DNA of 64,000 nt from Spodoptera frugiperda (taxonomy: Eukaryota > Arthropoda > Insecta > Lepidoptera > Noctuidae), in the NCBI RefSeq assembly GCF_023101765.2, contig NC_064218.1:7068001-7132000 (forward strand), in the 5' to 3' direction. The notes under the pieces are model-generated. The model saw only the letters and a list, made by a program, of their open reading frames with translations. It was not told where the DNA came from and ran no database searches. Each line of letters opens with the position of its first letter. The first letter of the stretch is position 1. The translations under genes were made by a program, and so were the position numbers. Below, piece by piece: positions 31,701 through 41,515 of this stretch.

Positions 31701-34700
31701 TGGAAAGATAAACTTACCCAACACGATCAATTAGCTGCACCGACCGTCCAGAGTAAGGGTCTCTAGCAATGACATTTGTAGCGAATATATCCGTTGCATA
31801 GTTGTATCCGTCCTGAGCTTCCAATCTGAACGTTAATGGATCTCCAACAGCAATAGTGGTCGTGGGTCTGCCTTGATACAGGATCATAAGACGGACTTTG
31901 GAGTTCAAAGAACTCTCTTCAGGAAGATATTCGATGGGTATGGGACTGCCCGACCTGTCGACCAAATCATACCCAAGACTACGGTTAGATTCGAAGAGAT
32001 GCTTCCTAAAGCGTTTAACTGACTTTGAATGAATTTGCCAGGGACAATTTATTATAGAATAGGAAAATCAAATGAAAGAGCTAGTGAACAGATTCATTCA
32101 AAGTCCCCCGTTAGTAGCTGTTAGTGATAACAGCACTCAAAACCAACATTCAACTAACTAAATAAACCATCCTGTTAATTTCTACATTCCAAAATGTCCA
32201 GAAACTGAAAACATACAGGAAAATCTGGCAAAAACAAACAGCAGCGCTTCAAAAAACCCGTTAGCACATAAATAATGATTCTACAATTGTTTTCCCAAAA
32301 TATACCAAAAACGAAAACAAAATGGTTTCAGCGAAAAGTAATGTTTAGGAAACACCTATAATAAACAACAATGTATACAAATGCAAAAGGTAAAAGAAAT
32401 CTTCAGAAGCGAACTCATGAAAACACGCAACACTTGTTATAATGTTAATGTTCAAAATTTGTGCCTACGTGATAAAGAAATATTCCAAAATAACTTAGTT
32501 ACTTGGAGGAGCTAATTCGCTAAAGATGTTAATGAAAAAAATGTTCCACATATAGAAACAATAGTGTTTATCAGATGGGCACAAATTGATGATCGATGAC
32601 ATAATTCTCACCCGGCGCCGATGTAATTGGAAGTGACTACAGCCTCTGCTGGGCCTCGAAACAGGCAAGTCAAGTTGAAACGCTTGTCGCGAGAAGTTTG
32701 CACGTTGTCGCTGAATTGGACCACTACGATGTTGGTCATCGTATCTCCATACTGAAAAATGATATTTTATCACAAAAAAATATGGTTATTTTCAAGTGAC
32801 TGATACTTAAAGACTAGTTTATAGTTATTTTCAAATGTTTATGAGCAAATTATTAAACAAATATACTTTTAAAAAATAAATACTAACCCTCTGTGTTCCA
32901 CATTCAGGGTATCCATGAGCTCCAGTGATACGCAAAACGTTTACTACTCCACCATTTCCACGGAAGAAACACCGGTCATAAAAGCCATAGGTATACATTC
33001 GACCATAGAACCCTTCAGGAAGTCGGAGAGTGAACTCCATTCCATCTTCGTTGCAGACTTGGGATACTACGAAACATAAAATTCATGGTAGTTGAAGTTT
33101 AGCTGGTTGGTTTGTTTACACACAAAACAATGCCTCAGACAAAGTAAATCTGTTTTAGTATCTTACCGTCCAAACAATCATCAGCCATCCTGCCAAGAGC
33201 TCGTTCATAGAAATCATATTCATTAGCTGTGTTATCGAAATGTGCTGGATTAGCAGCATCAAGCTCCCGAGTGTCTCGATCGCTCAGCTCACAATTATCA
33301 CGAGGTTCCCCAGCCCACGCGCCGTCTACACCCCTGTCGACGTAATTTAGGTCAGTAATGTCACTATATCTAGCACGATTGCATCACAGCATGTTTAGTA
33401 TACTAACCGATAGTTGAATGACCGACAGATGAAGTCTCTGGCCTCTATGCATTCTCGTTGGCAATGAGCCAGTGACTGAGCAGTAGTGAATCGTCGAACA
33501 TATCGTCTCTGCATGCGTTGTCTACCCACTTGTCTAAAACTGTCCTCTTCACACCGCGATCCCTGCCACGGCCTTTGTCCAATTGGTGGTCTACCTATAC
33601 CATTACCAATGGGACCTCCAATAGGACCTCCAATTGGACCTCCAATGGGTCCACCAATAGGGCCACCAACTGGACCATTAATTGGCCCACCAAGACCATT
33701 GATTGGTGGTCCTACAGGTCCAATAGGGCCATCAGGTTCATAAACTGGTCCACTACCATATGAAGGTCCGCCGCCACCGTAAACCGGTCCACCTAATTAG
33801 AGAACAAAATTTAGTAAGGGTATAAAGTATTATGAATATTTCATTTCTAAGATTACATACTTATAGGGCGTTCAACTGGACCAGGTGGAGGATAAGATCC
33901 ACGATAACCGTTAGGCCTCTCAATGGGTCTGGGTCTTAAACCAAAACTAGGTCTGGGTTCCACTGGATATCTGCACAAATATTATAAATCAATGTTGTTG
34001 TTTCGATAGAAAAATAACTAAAAACAAAACTTTAGTTTTTCTGTATTTACCTGTCTGTGCCCGGTCGAATACCTCTGTCAGGGAATCGATCCGGCCCAGC
34101 ATAATCGGGTCCGTAATAGCCCCCACGTCCGTAGCCTGCTACAAAAAATGTCACGTGAAATCACGAACTATATTCCTAAAAAACCTAAATCCGTAATTTT
34201 AAATGAATCTAGTATAGTTATGTGCTCACCGGGGTATGATGATCCGGTCGGCGGATATTTGTTATACAAATCTGGGTATCGGTCCCCGCCCAGAGGTACT
34301 GGGTCTCTGTTCACCCCAACTGGGTAGCGACTGAACGGGTACCGTCCCCAATCGTTAGTTCCAGGGTATCTGTCCTGATCGAACCTATCAGGATAGCGGC
34401 TAGAGCCCCACCCCGGTCTAGACGGGTATCGGCCACTGCCTCGTACAGGGAATCTTTCTGGGTATCTGTCTTGTGGGAACCTTTCAGGGTAAACGTCAAT
34501 AGGATAGCGGCTAATGGGATATCGGTCTACTGGGTATCTTCCGATGTCGTTAGTAGGAAAGTCGTAGGGTGGGTATCGTCCGCCGTCAACTGGGTAACGA
34601 TCACCACTTGGGAGAGGATATCTTCCACTGCCTGAGGGGTATCTATCAACCCCGAGCCCGACTCCAGGTGGGTATCTGTCAGCAGCAGGAGGATATCGGT

Positions 34701-37700
34701 CAGCTCCCGCTGGGTACCTATCTGCGCCAATCGGGTATCGTTCGGGACCAATGGGGTATCGATCAGGGCCAGATGGATACCGATCAACACCAGGTGGATA
34801 GCGATCGATGCCGGGTGGGTATCTGTCAGCTGGGTATCGGTCTGCGACTCCAGGAGGATATCTGTCAGACGGGTAGCGGTCTGATCCGACGCCAGGTGGG
34901 TATCTGTCGTCGGGGTAGCGGTCGTCAGGCCCAGATGGATATCTGTCGTCTGGGTACCGATCTGGCCGACGGTCGCCATACCGGTCATCATCTGAATACC
35001 GGTCGTCGTCCGGGTAGCGGTCTACGCCTGGCGGGTATCGATCCCGGTCGCCTCCATTACTACCACCTTGAAATAAAAGGATATATTAAAACAAGTTCTT
35101 CAATATTTATTGTAGTAATAGAATGAATAGAAAACATCAAACATGCGAACAAACAAGTCTATTCTACTGCTAACTACTTGCTAACTAAAGTTTATAAATA
35201 GCTAACTACGATTACCTTACAATGACCAGCATGCTGATAACAAATAGATCCTAGAAATAACAAACAACATCTACATAATACCTACTTACACAGTTTATTT
35301 GTACTCAACTATCTACTAGTTACAGCATTCTTACGACTTACCTTATCACTACAATTTACAAAAAAAAATACATTTCTAATGTTCTACAATAATTTCTACG
35401 TTCCCAATACAAAGCTCCAGTTTCCTTTTTACTTCTACCTACATAGTTTTCTCTTGTGGTTGTTGAACGTTATCAAGAATTTAATAAACAGAAGTTGTTA
35501 AAATGATTCATGAATTGGATTGAACGGACGGACGTATGAATAAAACTTAATGCCGGTTAACGACTTTTTATTCACAATAACAAGTGTTCAGATATCATAC
35601 TGCTTACATATTTTAAACAACGTAGGTAAACGCCTCTTCATTCTTCATTGTATGTGTTTATATTTTTATCACCATTTCCCTCAAGAACGCGACAATTTGT
35701 AAATATAAACAAGTATTTAATTGCATAATATTTGATACTTATAGAATGAACTAATAAATGACTTGTATTAGTTCCATGATCTGTATTTTATACTTTATCA
35801 ATGGCATTACAATCCCTTCTTTAATTATAACATTCATCAACCACAAGTACATCACCCCGCTCCTGTCTATCATGCATCGAACCTGTGGAAGTAGAGGGCC
35901 GTCCCCCCCAATTGCCCTGTGAACCAGTTCCCGGAGTCCCAGCTTCGCTCTCCCCTCCAACTAGCTGATCTGAATGCCCAAACCATAGTCGTCAATATAA
36001 GGGTCTTCCAAAGAGTTTTATGAATAATTTTGTAACAATAGAACATTCGATCGTTTAATTTGTGTGTAATTTGGATTAGGATTAAAATAATGTGTTGTGA
36101 TAAGATTATGAAGTAGTGACACCTGTGACAATCAATACTTCTTAGTTTTAGCCGCAGCATAGTCTGTGAAATGGTAAAAAGGAAATACATCCTAGTCTTT
36201 ACCTATGTCCATGAAGATACGCTACAAAATAATTTCCGATTTTCACAATGTTTCTATTTTGCACAATGCTGCGGAAAACACATTTTGTACATTGATGTAT
36301 TTATACATCAATGATTTTATATCTATTTCAGTTAACGATCCTATTTGATTTGCTGACTTTCATATACATTTTATTATTTCCTTTGTTCACAGACATAAAT
36401 ACAGAGTTATTTGTAGAATTAAAAATCTAGTCTGGTCTGAAATCCACACCAATAATAAAACAGATAAATATGATATTTATGAACACAGAAGGGTCAATGT
36501 CGGGTGATTCTCAACGTGAACAGTTGTAGCAATTGGATGGTAGTTAAGGATGTCAAGAAAATATTATAAGAAGAAAACAACATTAAAATGTGGTTTTTAC
36601 AAAAAAAAAAGTAAACAATTAGTACTTAGTGCAGCTTTGCAATATAGTATTTTAGCATTAAAAGCATAGCTCGAAACAATGTTTACGATAATTGCGCTAT
36701 AAAACATAATGCAAGTTAATATTCATGATAATGTCATTGCTATCGATATGGTGTGATTAACGATAATAAGTAATAACATTTCGATATAAAACATATTTCT
36801 CGAAGTTGTAAGTTTATCTTCAAAATTTTAAGATTACTAAAATTGCATTTATACTGTGAATTGAGAGCTTCAATTATTGATGATCGTTATATTTCATACA
36901 GTTAAAAGAACTTTTCAGTGTTAAGGTATATAGGACTTTATTATAAGCCTAAGCAGCCCTAGTATGTCCTAATAATAGGTACTACGTCGTGCTCAGCTCT
37001 ATTAATCCCAATTTGTACTGATACGTTTATTGGTTTCTTCCTTCCAGTCCTCCACGGTGCCGTACGTCATATGCAGTCTAAACATTCTCGTGTAATTTGC
37101 ACTGTAACTGACCTAGATTGCCTAGGTTTTATTTTTATTATATTATAATTTTCTCTTAAATAAAACTGACTAAATATCCTTGTCAGTTAAATATTCCACA
37201 ATGCAAACTGAATCGATTTTTGGGTAGATAATTCTAACATGAACAATTCGAACAGAAGCGATACTCACGCATCAAATTTTCATAATAATCGAAATCGGGA
37301 TCGTAAAGCAGTCGCATGCCATCCTTCTGATTGTATCTGCTCAGTCGGCATGTCCTGGCGCGGTCGCTGTACACTGCCGACCTGTCGAACAATGCCTAAT
37401 GTCGCTGAATAGCCCACAAACACGCAATCGTACAACGAACTTGTCACACCTTATCTCCACTACTTGTGACACACAAAGCTAAACAGATAATTTAATGATC
37501 TGTTTTTCGTTTTAGCCAAAGATTAGGACAATGTTTATAGGTCAGATTTTGTTATGATTAGCTATCATGACTTTAGCTCTATAGGAATTTACGAGTATGT
37601 TCGCAGATAAAGCTGCCATTATTGATGTTTTGACATAGATAGTGAATCCAATCTCAAAATAAGTGCTACTTGTTTCTTTTATCTTTAAACGCACCAACTG

Positions 37701-40700
37701 ACATGTTAGCAAAATATCGGTTGGGAGTTACAAAACGGCCTTTTACGGTTGAGAAGTTATGTAAATATATGGGCGTCAATTGAAAAGAGATGACACGCGC
37801 ATTTCGAAATCGTGTTCAAACGGCACAGTGACATGTTTCGGTACATTACCTGCACTGGAAGCTGGTCTGCCTCAAACATTCGTCCAAACACTCGCTGAGG
37901 GAGCGGCCGGTGATCTCCGAGTGGAACTCCCCTGTGATCCGACTGTTCCTGTACCTCTGGAAGGCCGTGTCCGGCCGACGTCCGGGAGAGAACAGGTGTG
38001 ACGTCACACTGTTGTCCGGGTACTCCGTGCCACGAGCTGTCACCCGATGAGAGACTGATCATAATCGTGAGAAAAACCTTAATGTGGTTTCATGCACAGT
38101 TAATTCAGGAATTTCAGAATGTTAATTGCAAGCATTTAAGGTTAAATATAGACACTACATACAGCTGTTATCTAGAACTAACAGACAATCTTGATAATAC
38201 TCACGATTGTCCAGGCAAACAAGGTCGTAGAAGTGATGGGTGGGAGATGCGCTAACAGTCACGTCGTCTTTTTGTGAAACTGAGTCTTCCTCGGACAGAA
38301 CGCATTGGCGAGTCATAGCGTCATGCTCGATGGAGCGACAGAAATATCTAAGAACAGATTTCGTATTCAAATGTAGTAATAAATACAAGTTAAAACAAGA
38401 GCAGCTATGTGAAATGAAACTATTTAGGTCTTACTTCTCAGCCCGAACACACATTGCTTGACATTCATCGAGAGTCATGTTTGAAAACACATCGGCTTCG
38501 AACGGTCCGCCGAGGCGCTTGTTTTCTTCTTTAATGAAAACTGCTAAGCCATCACAACGACGTTCGGCTAAAAAAACATAAAACATCCTGATCATAGACC
38601 ATTGTCATTTTGTACAATATTGTGGGTACTGTATTTAGAATTCTCAATATAACTATAGACTGAATACGTTATTTACCGTTTAAGCAAGTATTTTCTAAAT
38701 AATCTGCGTTATGGTCGTCTTCCAATAATTCTGGGTGTGTCCTTCGAGTAAATCTACTTAGGGAACAAGTCCTCAGAGCAGAGTCGTATGTTGCAGAACG
38801 GCAAACAAAGCTGAACTCTCCCAGACATTTATCTTCACACTCTGTTCGGTTAGTAACCATTATTTCCTTGAGATCTGAAGGAGGAAGTTTGAGTCGCTTT
38901 CGAGCATGGCGTTCAAAAACATACCGACGGGATGGACATTCACGCTCCGGCCGATTCGCTAAAACGAGAAAACAATGAGAATGACAATGACCATTGTGTC
39001 CACAGATAACGGTATTGATAAACGTTCCAAAAAACTCACATGTGAGGCAGATTTCATTGAAGTGGACGCTGTTTGGTACAATCATGAGGGTCCCGATGCC
39101 TTCGGGAGCGGCCTGTTCTCTTGTGAGATAACAAGTGGACTCCTCATATTCAGGTTCAGGGCTGAATGCAGCTATTCTAGCACCAGGTTGGAAATCAATA
39201 GAGTTGCAAGTCCTAACCAGGCTGTTACCAGAACGGTCACGCAGACACAAATCCTGGCATTTCTCCAAGACGCGAAAAGGTGGCGCCGTCTCGCGTACCT
39301 ATGTTAATGAGTGAATGAATAATGCAAAGTTAATTATGTTCAGACTATGTTTGTCAACATCAACACAAACTGGTGCGTTTCGATAAACTACAAATGTAGG
39401 TGGCCTTGTGGAATTAAAAACAGATAGCTATAATATAATTAATCACGTAATCGATTATTTGACATTGTTCGATGTTTTCGACACACTTATTTGCAGTATT
39501 TAATGTTGGTATTTTAAACATAATTTCACTATTGATATGTTTGATTTCATAGAAAGAAAACCCAAAGGTTTATTTGTATTATTCTAAGTTAACCATCCCG
39601 TACAAGACTATATTTATAGACCTTACCTTATACCTTCTAATTAATTAAGTAAACCTACATTTTGAACAAAATGCGAACACTCTTAATGTTGTTATACTTA
39701 CAACATCATCATCAAATCCATGTAGCTGTTGATTAGGCAGTCTTTCATACATGACCCTTCCCATTCCCTGGTTGCAAGTAGTTTGAGCTGTGAACGATAT
39801 AGTTTATTTTTACTCACGTTTTAACTTTATGTATAGTAATCCAATGACTCCTTCCTCCTTGGTAAAGGTGAGAGGGAGTGTCAGACTGTTACTGACTAAA
39901 AACCATCCCGTTCCTACTCCTGCTTCAAGCCGCATCCCCGGTAAACCCGTTAAGTTGTCCGCAGCCCCGAATAACGTACCAGTCTGTAGTTCGTTTGTTT
40001 GTATTACAAAGTGAGTTCATGAGTTATCTAATATTAAGCAAACAGTCTTTAATTAAGTCACACATAGATAATCTCGGTTAACACATTGTTTGATTATGTC
40101 TTTATAAGATGTTTAAGTAAAGGTACATATTTGAGAGAGAGAGAGTTTAATCTGTTGGTTTAGATTTTGGGTTTTTTAAAACTTCTTTGTAGGTAACAAA
40201 GAGGTTTTAATAGCTCATAACGTTGTAGCCAAAAATTGGTATCACATTAGTAGTACGGCTAATCAGTATCTGTAAGTGATTTTATCCTATATCTTATTCC
40301 CACTCATATTTATTAGATTATGCGCCAATTAATTACTTAAACATTATTGATGTTTTACTTCCCAGTTTTCTAAGTACCTATTTCTTGTTACTGATAACTG
40401 TTTTAAGTGTTAGATAACTAATCAAACGATATATCTATGCTAAGTACGGAAGAGGAAATCAATCAAAGGGACAGGAATGTTGTTATTGACACTTATCAAT
40501 CAATCGTTGAATAAATAACAATTTTGTAAAACGAGTGACAATGGAGATGATTGTTTACTTACCTATTAATAAACCTATTGAATATCAAGAGGCTATAGAA
40601 CTATTTATTTGTTTGTTTAATAACTCATTCATAATACACGAGTAGGCTAAGGTAAAACGCCTTATTACATACCTAATGACAGGTAATTAAAACTTTTATT

Positions 40701-41330
40701 TACCCAGCTCATCTTTTGGATTTGCTTGAGGATATGCTAAGTCCAAAGCATCATAACCTCACTTCTACTTAATACGCTTAATGACAATAATTAAAGGAAA
40801 ACAGAAGCACCTACTATAATGTCTCTCTTCTGAGAAAAACTGACACAAAACTCACAAAGAGAAACTCGTGTAAATAAAAACAAAAACAAGGAAAAATGTG
40901 TCTGCAAGTCATTCATCGCTCTGCAGCAGCATTGAGATTATAATTCCAATTGCCATGGAAGTCATCATAACTACGTAAGATGTATGCATTTAATTTTAGA
41001 TGTTATTTAATACAACTTTACCTATTCCTTTCCAGAACTGTGGACTGTTTCAGAGCTGCGGACCGCCTAGCGTATTACCGAGACTCCAACTAAAAAACCG
41101 GTAGTAGGAACGGGGCAGTTATTATTCAGTAATAGTCTGACCCTCCCTCTCACATCGCCCGAGGCGGGAGAAGTCATTCATTGGGTTTTTTTATTGATTT
41201 TCAACCTTTAAGAAAACCTATTCCTTTCCACCTCTAACGTAAGTAAGTGGCGTTTCATCTTACCATTGGCCATGGTGAGCATGGTGAGTGCAGTGAAGGC
41301 ATGCATGACCCTCGCCCCCCGGGGCTTCAT
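25777..41330 (-). CDS. nompA: PAN/Apple-ZP domain transmembrane protein, NompA-like (complete, 21 coding exons)
   Basis: Apical extracellular-matrix protein. Exons from the start: 41264-41330, 39702-39787, 39040-39298, 38677-38958, 38435-38567, 38205-38347, 37850-38036, 37269-37381, 34230-35066, 34051-34138, 33861-33970, 33408-33792, 33167-33333, 32888-33066, 32612-32751, 31718-31954, 31395-31545, 28909-29163, 27767-27942, 26539-26676, 25777-25960; 4317 nt, 1438 aa. Order: signal peptide (1 to about 22), PAN1-4 (about 26-423, each with CRS/CNS-type cysteine motifs), RYP repeat region (424-702), Gly/Pro linker with GGPI repeats, PAN5 (about 850-915, FICRSFNYR), ZP domain (about 948-1190, with CGTQRYGDTMTNIVVVQFSD and ESNFLVFEATVRTC), furin site RRRRD (1204-1208), membrane span (about 1308-1331), cytoplasmic tail. 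Five PAN modules plus ZP and comparable length point to NompA, which links sensory dendrites to the cuticle in Drosophila. Other cuticular PAN-ZP proteins (neo, nyo, mey, trynity) are less likely. Confidence 0.9.
27420..27490 (-). repeat. tRNA-headed SINE fragment in PAN-ZP intron
   Basis: Contains TTCCGTGCAGGATTCGAAAC, like the B-box side of the SINE copy at 19531-19690 (TTCCGTGCGGGAATCGAAAC). Truncated copy between exons 26539-26676 and 27767-27942. Confidence 0.55.
29164..31394 (-). other. Intron of the PAN-ZP gene; one SINE, no gene seen
   Basis: A 2.2 kb AT-rich intron between the last ZP exon and the furin-site exon. Apart from the SINE at 30970-31268, no recognisable element or coding exon was found. 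Short open frames around 30677-30925 occur on both strands with no recognisable features. Confidence 0.65.
30970..31268 (+). repeat. Full-length-looking lepidopteran SINE
   Basis: Starts GTGGCCCGGAAGTTTAAGAC (A-box region), has a B-box-like GGGCGCGGGTTTAGAACCTA, and ends with GAAGAGGCCTTCGGTCAGCAGTGGCCACCAA, about 300 bases in all. A truncated copy with an internal deletion is at 52716-52805. It lies antisense in a PAN-ZP intron. Confidence 0.75.
33408..33792 (-). other. GGPI-repeat linker and PAN5 exon
   Basis: The first part encodes a Gly/Pro/Ile stretch with five tandem GGPI units (plus-strand about 33605-33665) and related GGPIN/GPVGG units. The second part encodes PAN5 (RCEEDSFRQ... HCQRECIEARDFICRSFNYR). 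The repeat is collagen-like in composition but lacks a strict Gly-X-Y register. Confidence 0.88.
34230..35066 (-). repeat. RYP-repeat exon of the PAN-ZP gene (about 279 residues)
   Basis: One 837-base exon encodes a low-complexity region built on Arg-Tyr-Pro. About 31 RYP triplets can be counted, commonly spaced as DRYPPGVDRYP or DRYPSGPDRYP, with a few RFP, VYP and KYP variants. It is rich in D/R/Y/P/G, has no cysteine, and is likely disordered or polyproline-II-like. It sits between PAN4 and the linker to PAN5. The DNA repeats too (GATACCCA/GGTATCTGTC themes), which creates long shadow frames on both strands. Confidence 0.9.
35067..37268 (-). other. Intron before the RYP exon; no gene seen
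   Basis: A 2.2 kb AT-rich intron between the last PAN4 exon and the RYP exon. The minus-strand open frames at 35751-36190 have no domain features. Nothing else recognisable. Confidence 0.6.
37269..39787 (-). other. N-terminal PAN/Apple domain array (PAN1-PAN4)
   Basis: Seven exons encode four consecutive PAN modules. PAN1 starts MGRVMYERLPNQQLHGFDDD and includes KCQDLCLRD and TCNSIDFQPG. PAN2 has ECEDKCLGEFSFVCRSATY and LENTCLN. PAN3 has ECQAMCVRAEKYFCRSIEH. PAN4 has ECLDECLRQTSFQCRSAVY. Each repeats the C-x3-C...F-x-CRS spacing of the fold. The exons break inside the modules (AG split before CRS), at matching places in PAN3 and PAN4, consistent with origin by internal duplication. Confidence 0.9.
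39838..39975 (+). repeat. Dispersed SINE-like repeat, family B copy 1
   Basis: Shares CCAATGACT, GAGTGTCAGAC, TTACT.ACTAAA.ACCA, CCGTTCCTACTC and the CCGGTAAACCCG end with 45780-45905, and in inverse orientation with 41085-41195 and 41425-41515. It lies in the first coding intron of the PAN-ZP gene. Confidence 0.7.
41085..41195 (-). repeat. Dispersed SINE-like repeat, family B copy 2 (inverse)
   Basis: Contains GTAGTAGGAACGGGGCAGT, CAGTAATAGTCTGACCCTC and CGCCCGAGGCGGGAGAAGTC, the inverse of family B. Only about 230 bases from copy 3, in the same intron as copy 1. Confidence 0.7.
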
Positions 41331-41377
41331 CTTCTAACGCTGCTGTGTTCCTCGTCACCGACCACTCATATGGTCAC
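41331..41377 (-). other. 5' UTR portion of the first coding exon of the PAN-ZP gene
   Basis: On the minus strand a good acceptor (TATTGTTGCAG, ending at 41378) precedes 47 non-coding bases and then the start codon at 41330. The methionine is followed by a short basic-then-hydrophobic signal peptide (MKPRGARVMHAFTALTMLTM). The acceptor implies at least one upstream non-coding exon. Confidence 0.6.
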
Positions 41378-41424
41378 CTGCAACAATATACAAACATTTA
41401 TTAGGATATCTATTTCCACGACCT

Positions 41425-41515
41425 ACGGACTACCTAGGAACGGGGTGGGTTTTAATCAGTAAGAGTCTGACACTCATTCTCGCCTCATCATACGGACAAG
41501 TTATTGGATAACTTT
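41425..41515 (-). repeat. Dispersed SINE-like repeat, family B copy 3 (inverse, truncated)
   Basis: Contains CTAGGAACGGGGTGGGTTTT and AGTAAGAGTCTGACACTC, a truncated inverse copy just upstream of the first coding exon of the PAN-ZP gene. Confidence 0.65.

Larger units (their letters stand above)
28909..33333 (-). other. ZP domain and furin-site exons of the PAN-ZP gene
   Basis: Exons 33167-33333, 32888-33066, 32612-32751, 31718-31954, 31395-31545 and 28909-29163 encode the bipartite ZP domain. ZP-N has CLDVSQVCNEDGMEFTLRL and ECGTQRYGDTMTNIVV. ZP-C has CPVDPDVFPELDKGRNGDSL and ESNFLVFEATVRTCRDGC. The domain ends QPAYCP, followed by SFGRRRRD. In ZP proteins cleavage at such a tetrabasic site releases the ectodomain for polymerisation. 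An acidic spacer separates the site from the membrane span in exon 27767-27942. Confidence 0.9.

Noticed and set aside
33486..33763. Plus-strand frames rich in GPPIGPP or TSNWTSN
   Set aside because: Shadows of the minus-strand GGPI repeat in the PAN5 exon.
34527..35126. Long open frames of 154 aa (minus) and 185 aa (plus) over the RYP exon
   Set aside because: They are out-of-frame shadows of the repetitive RYP exon; the true minus-strand frame is fixed by splice phases on both sides.
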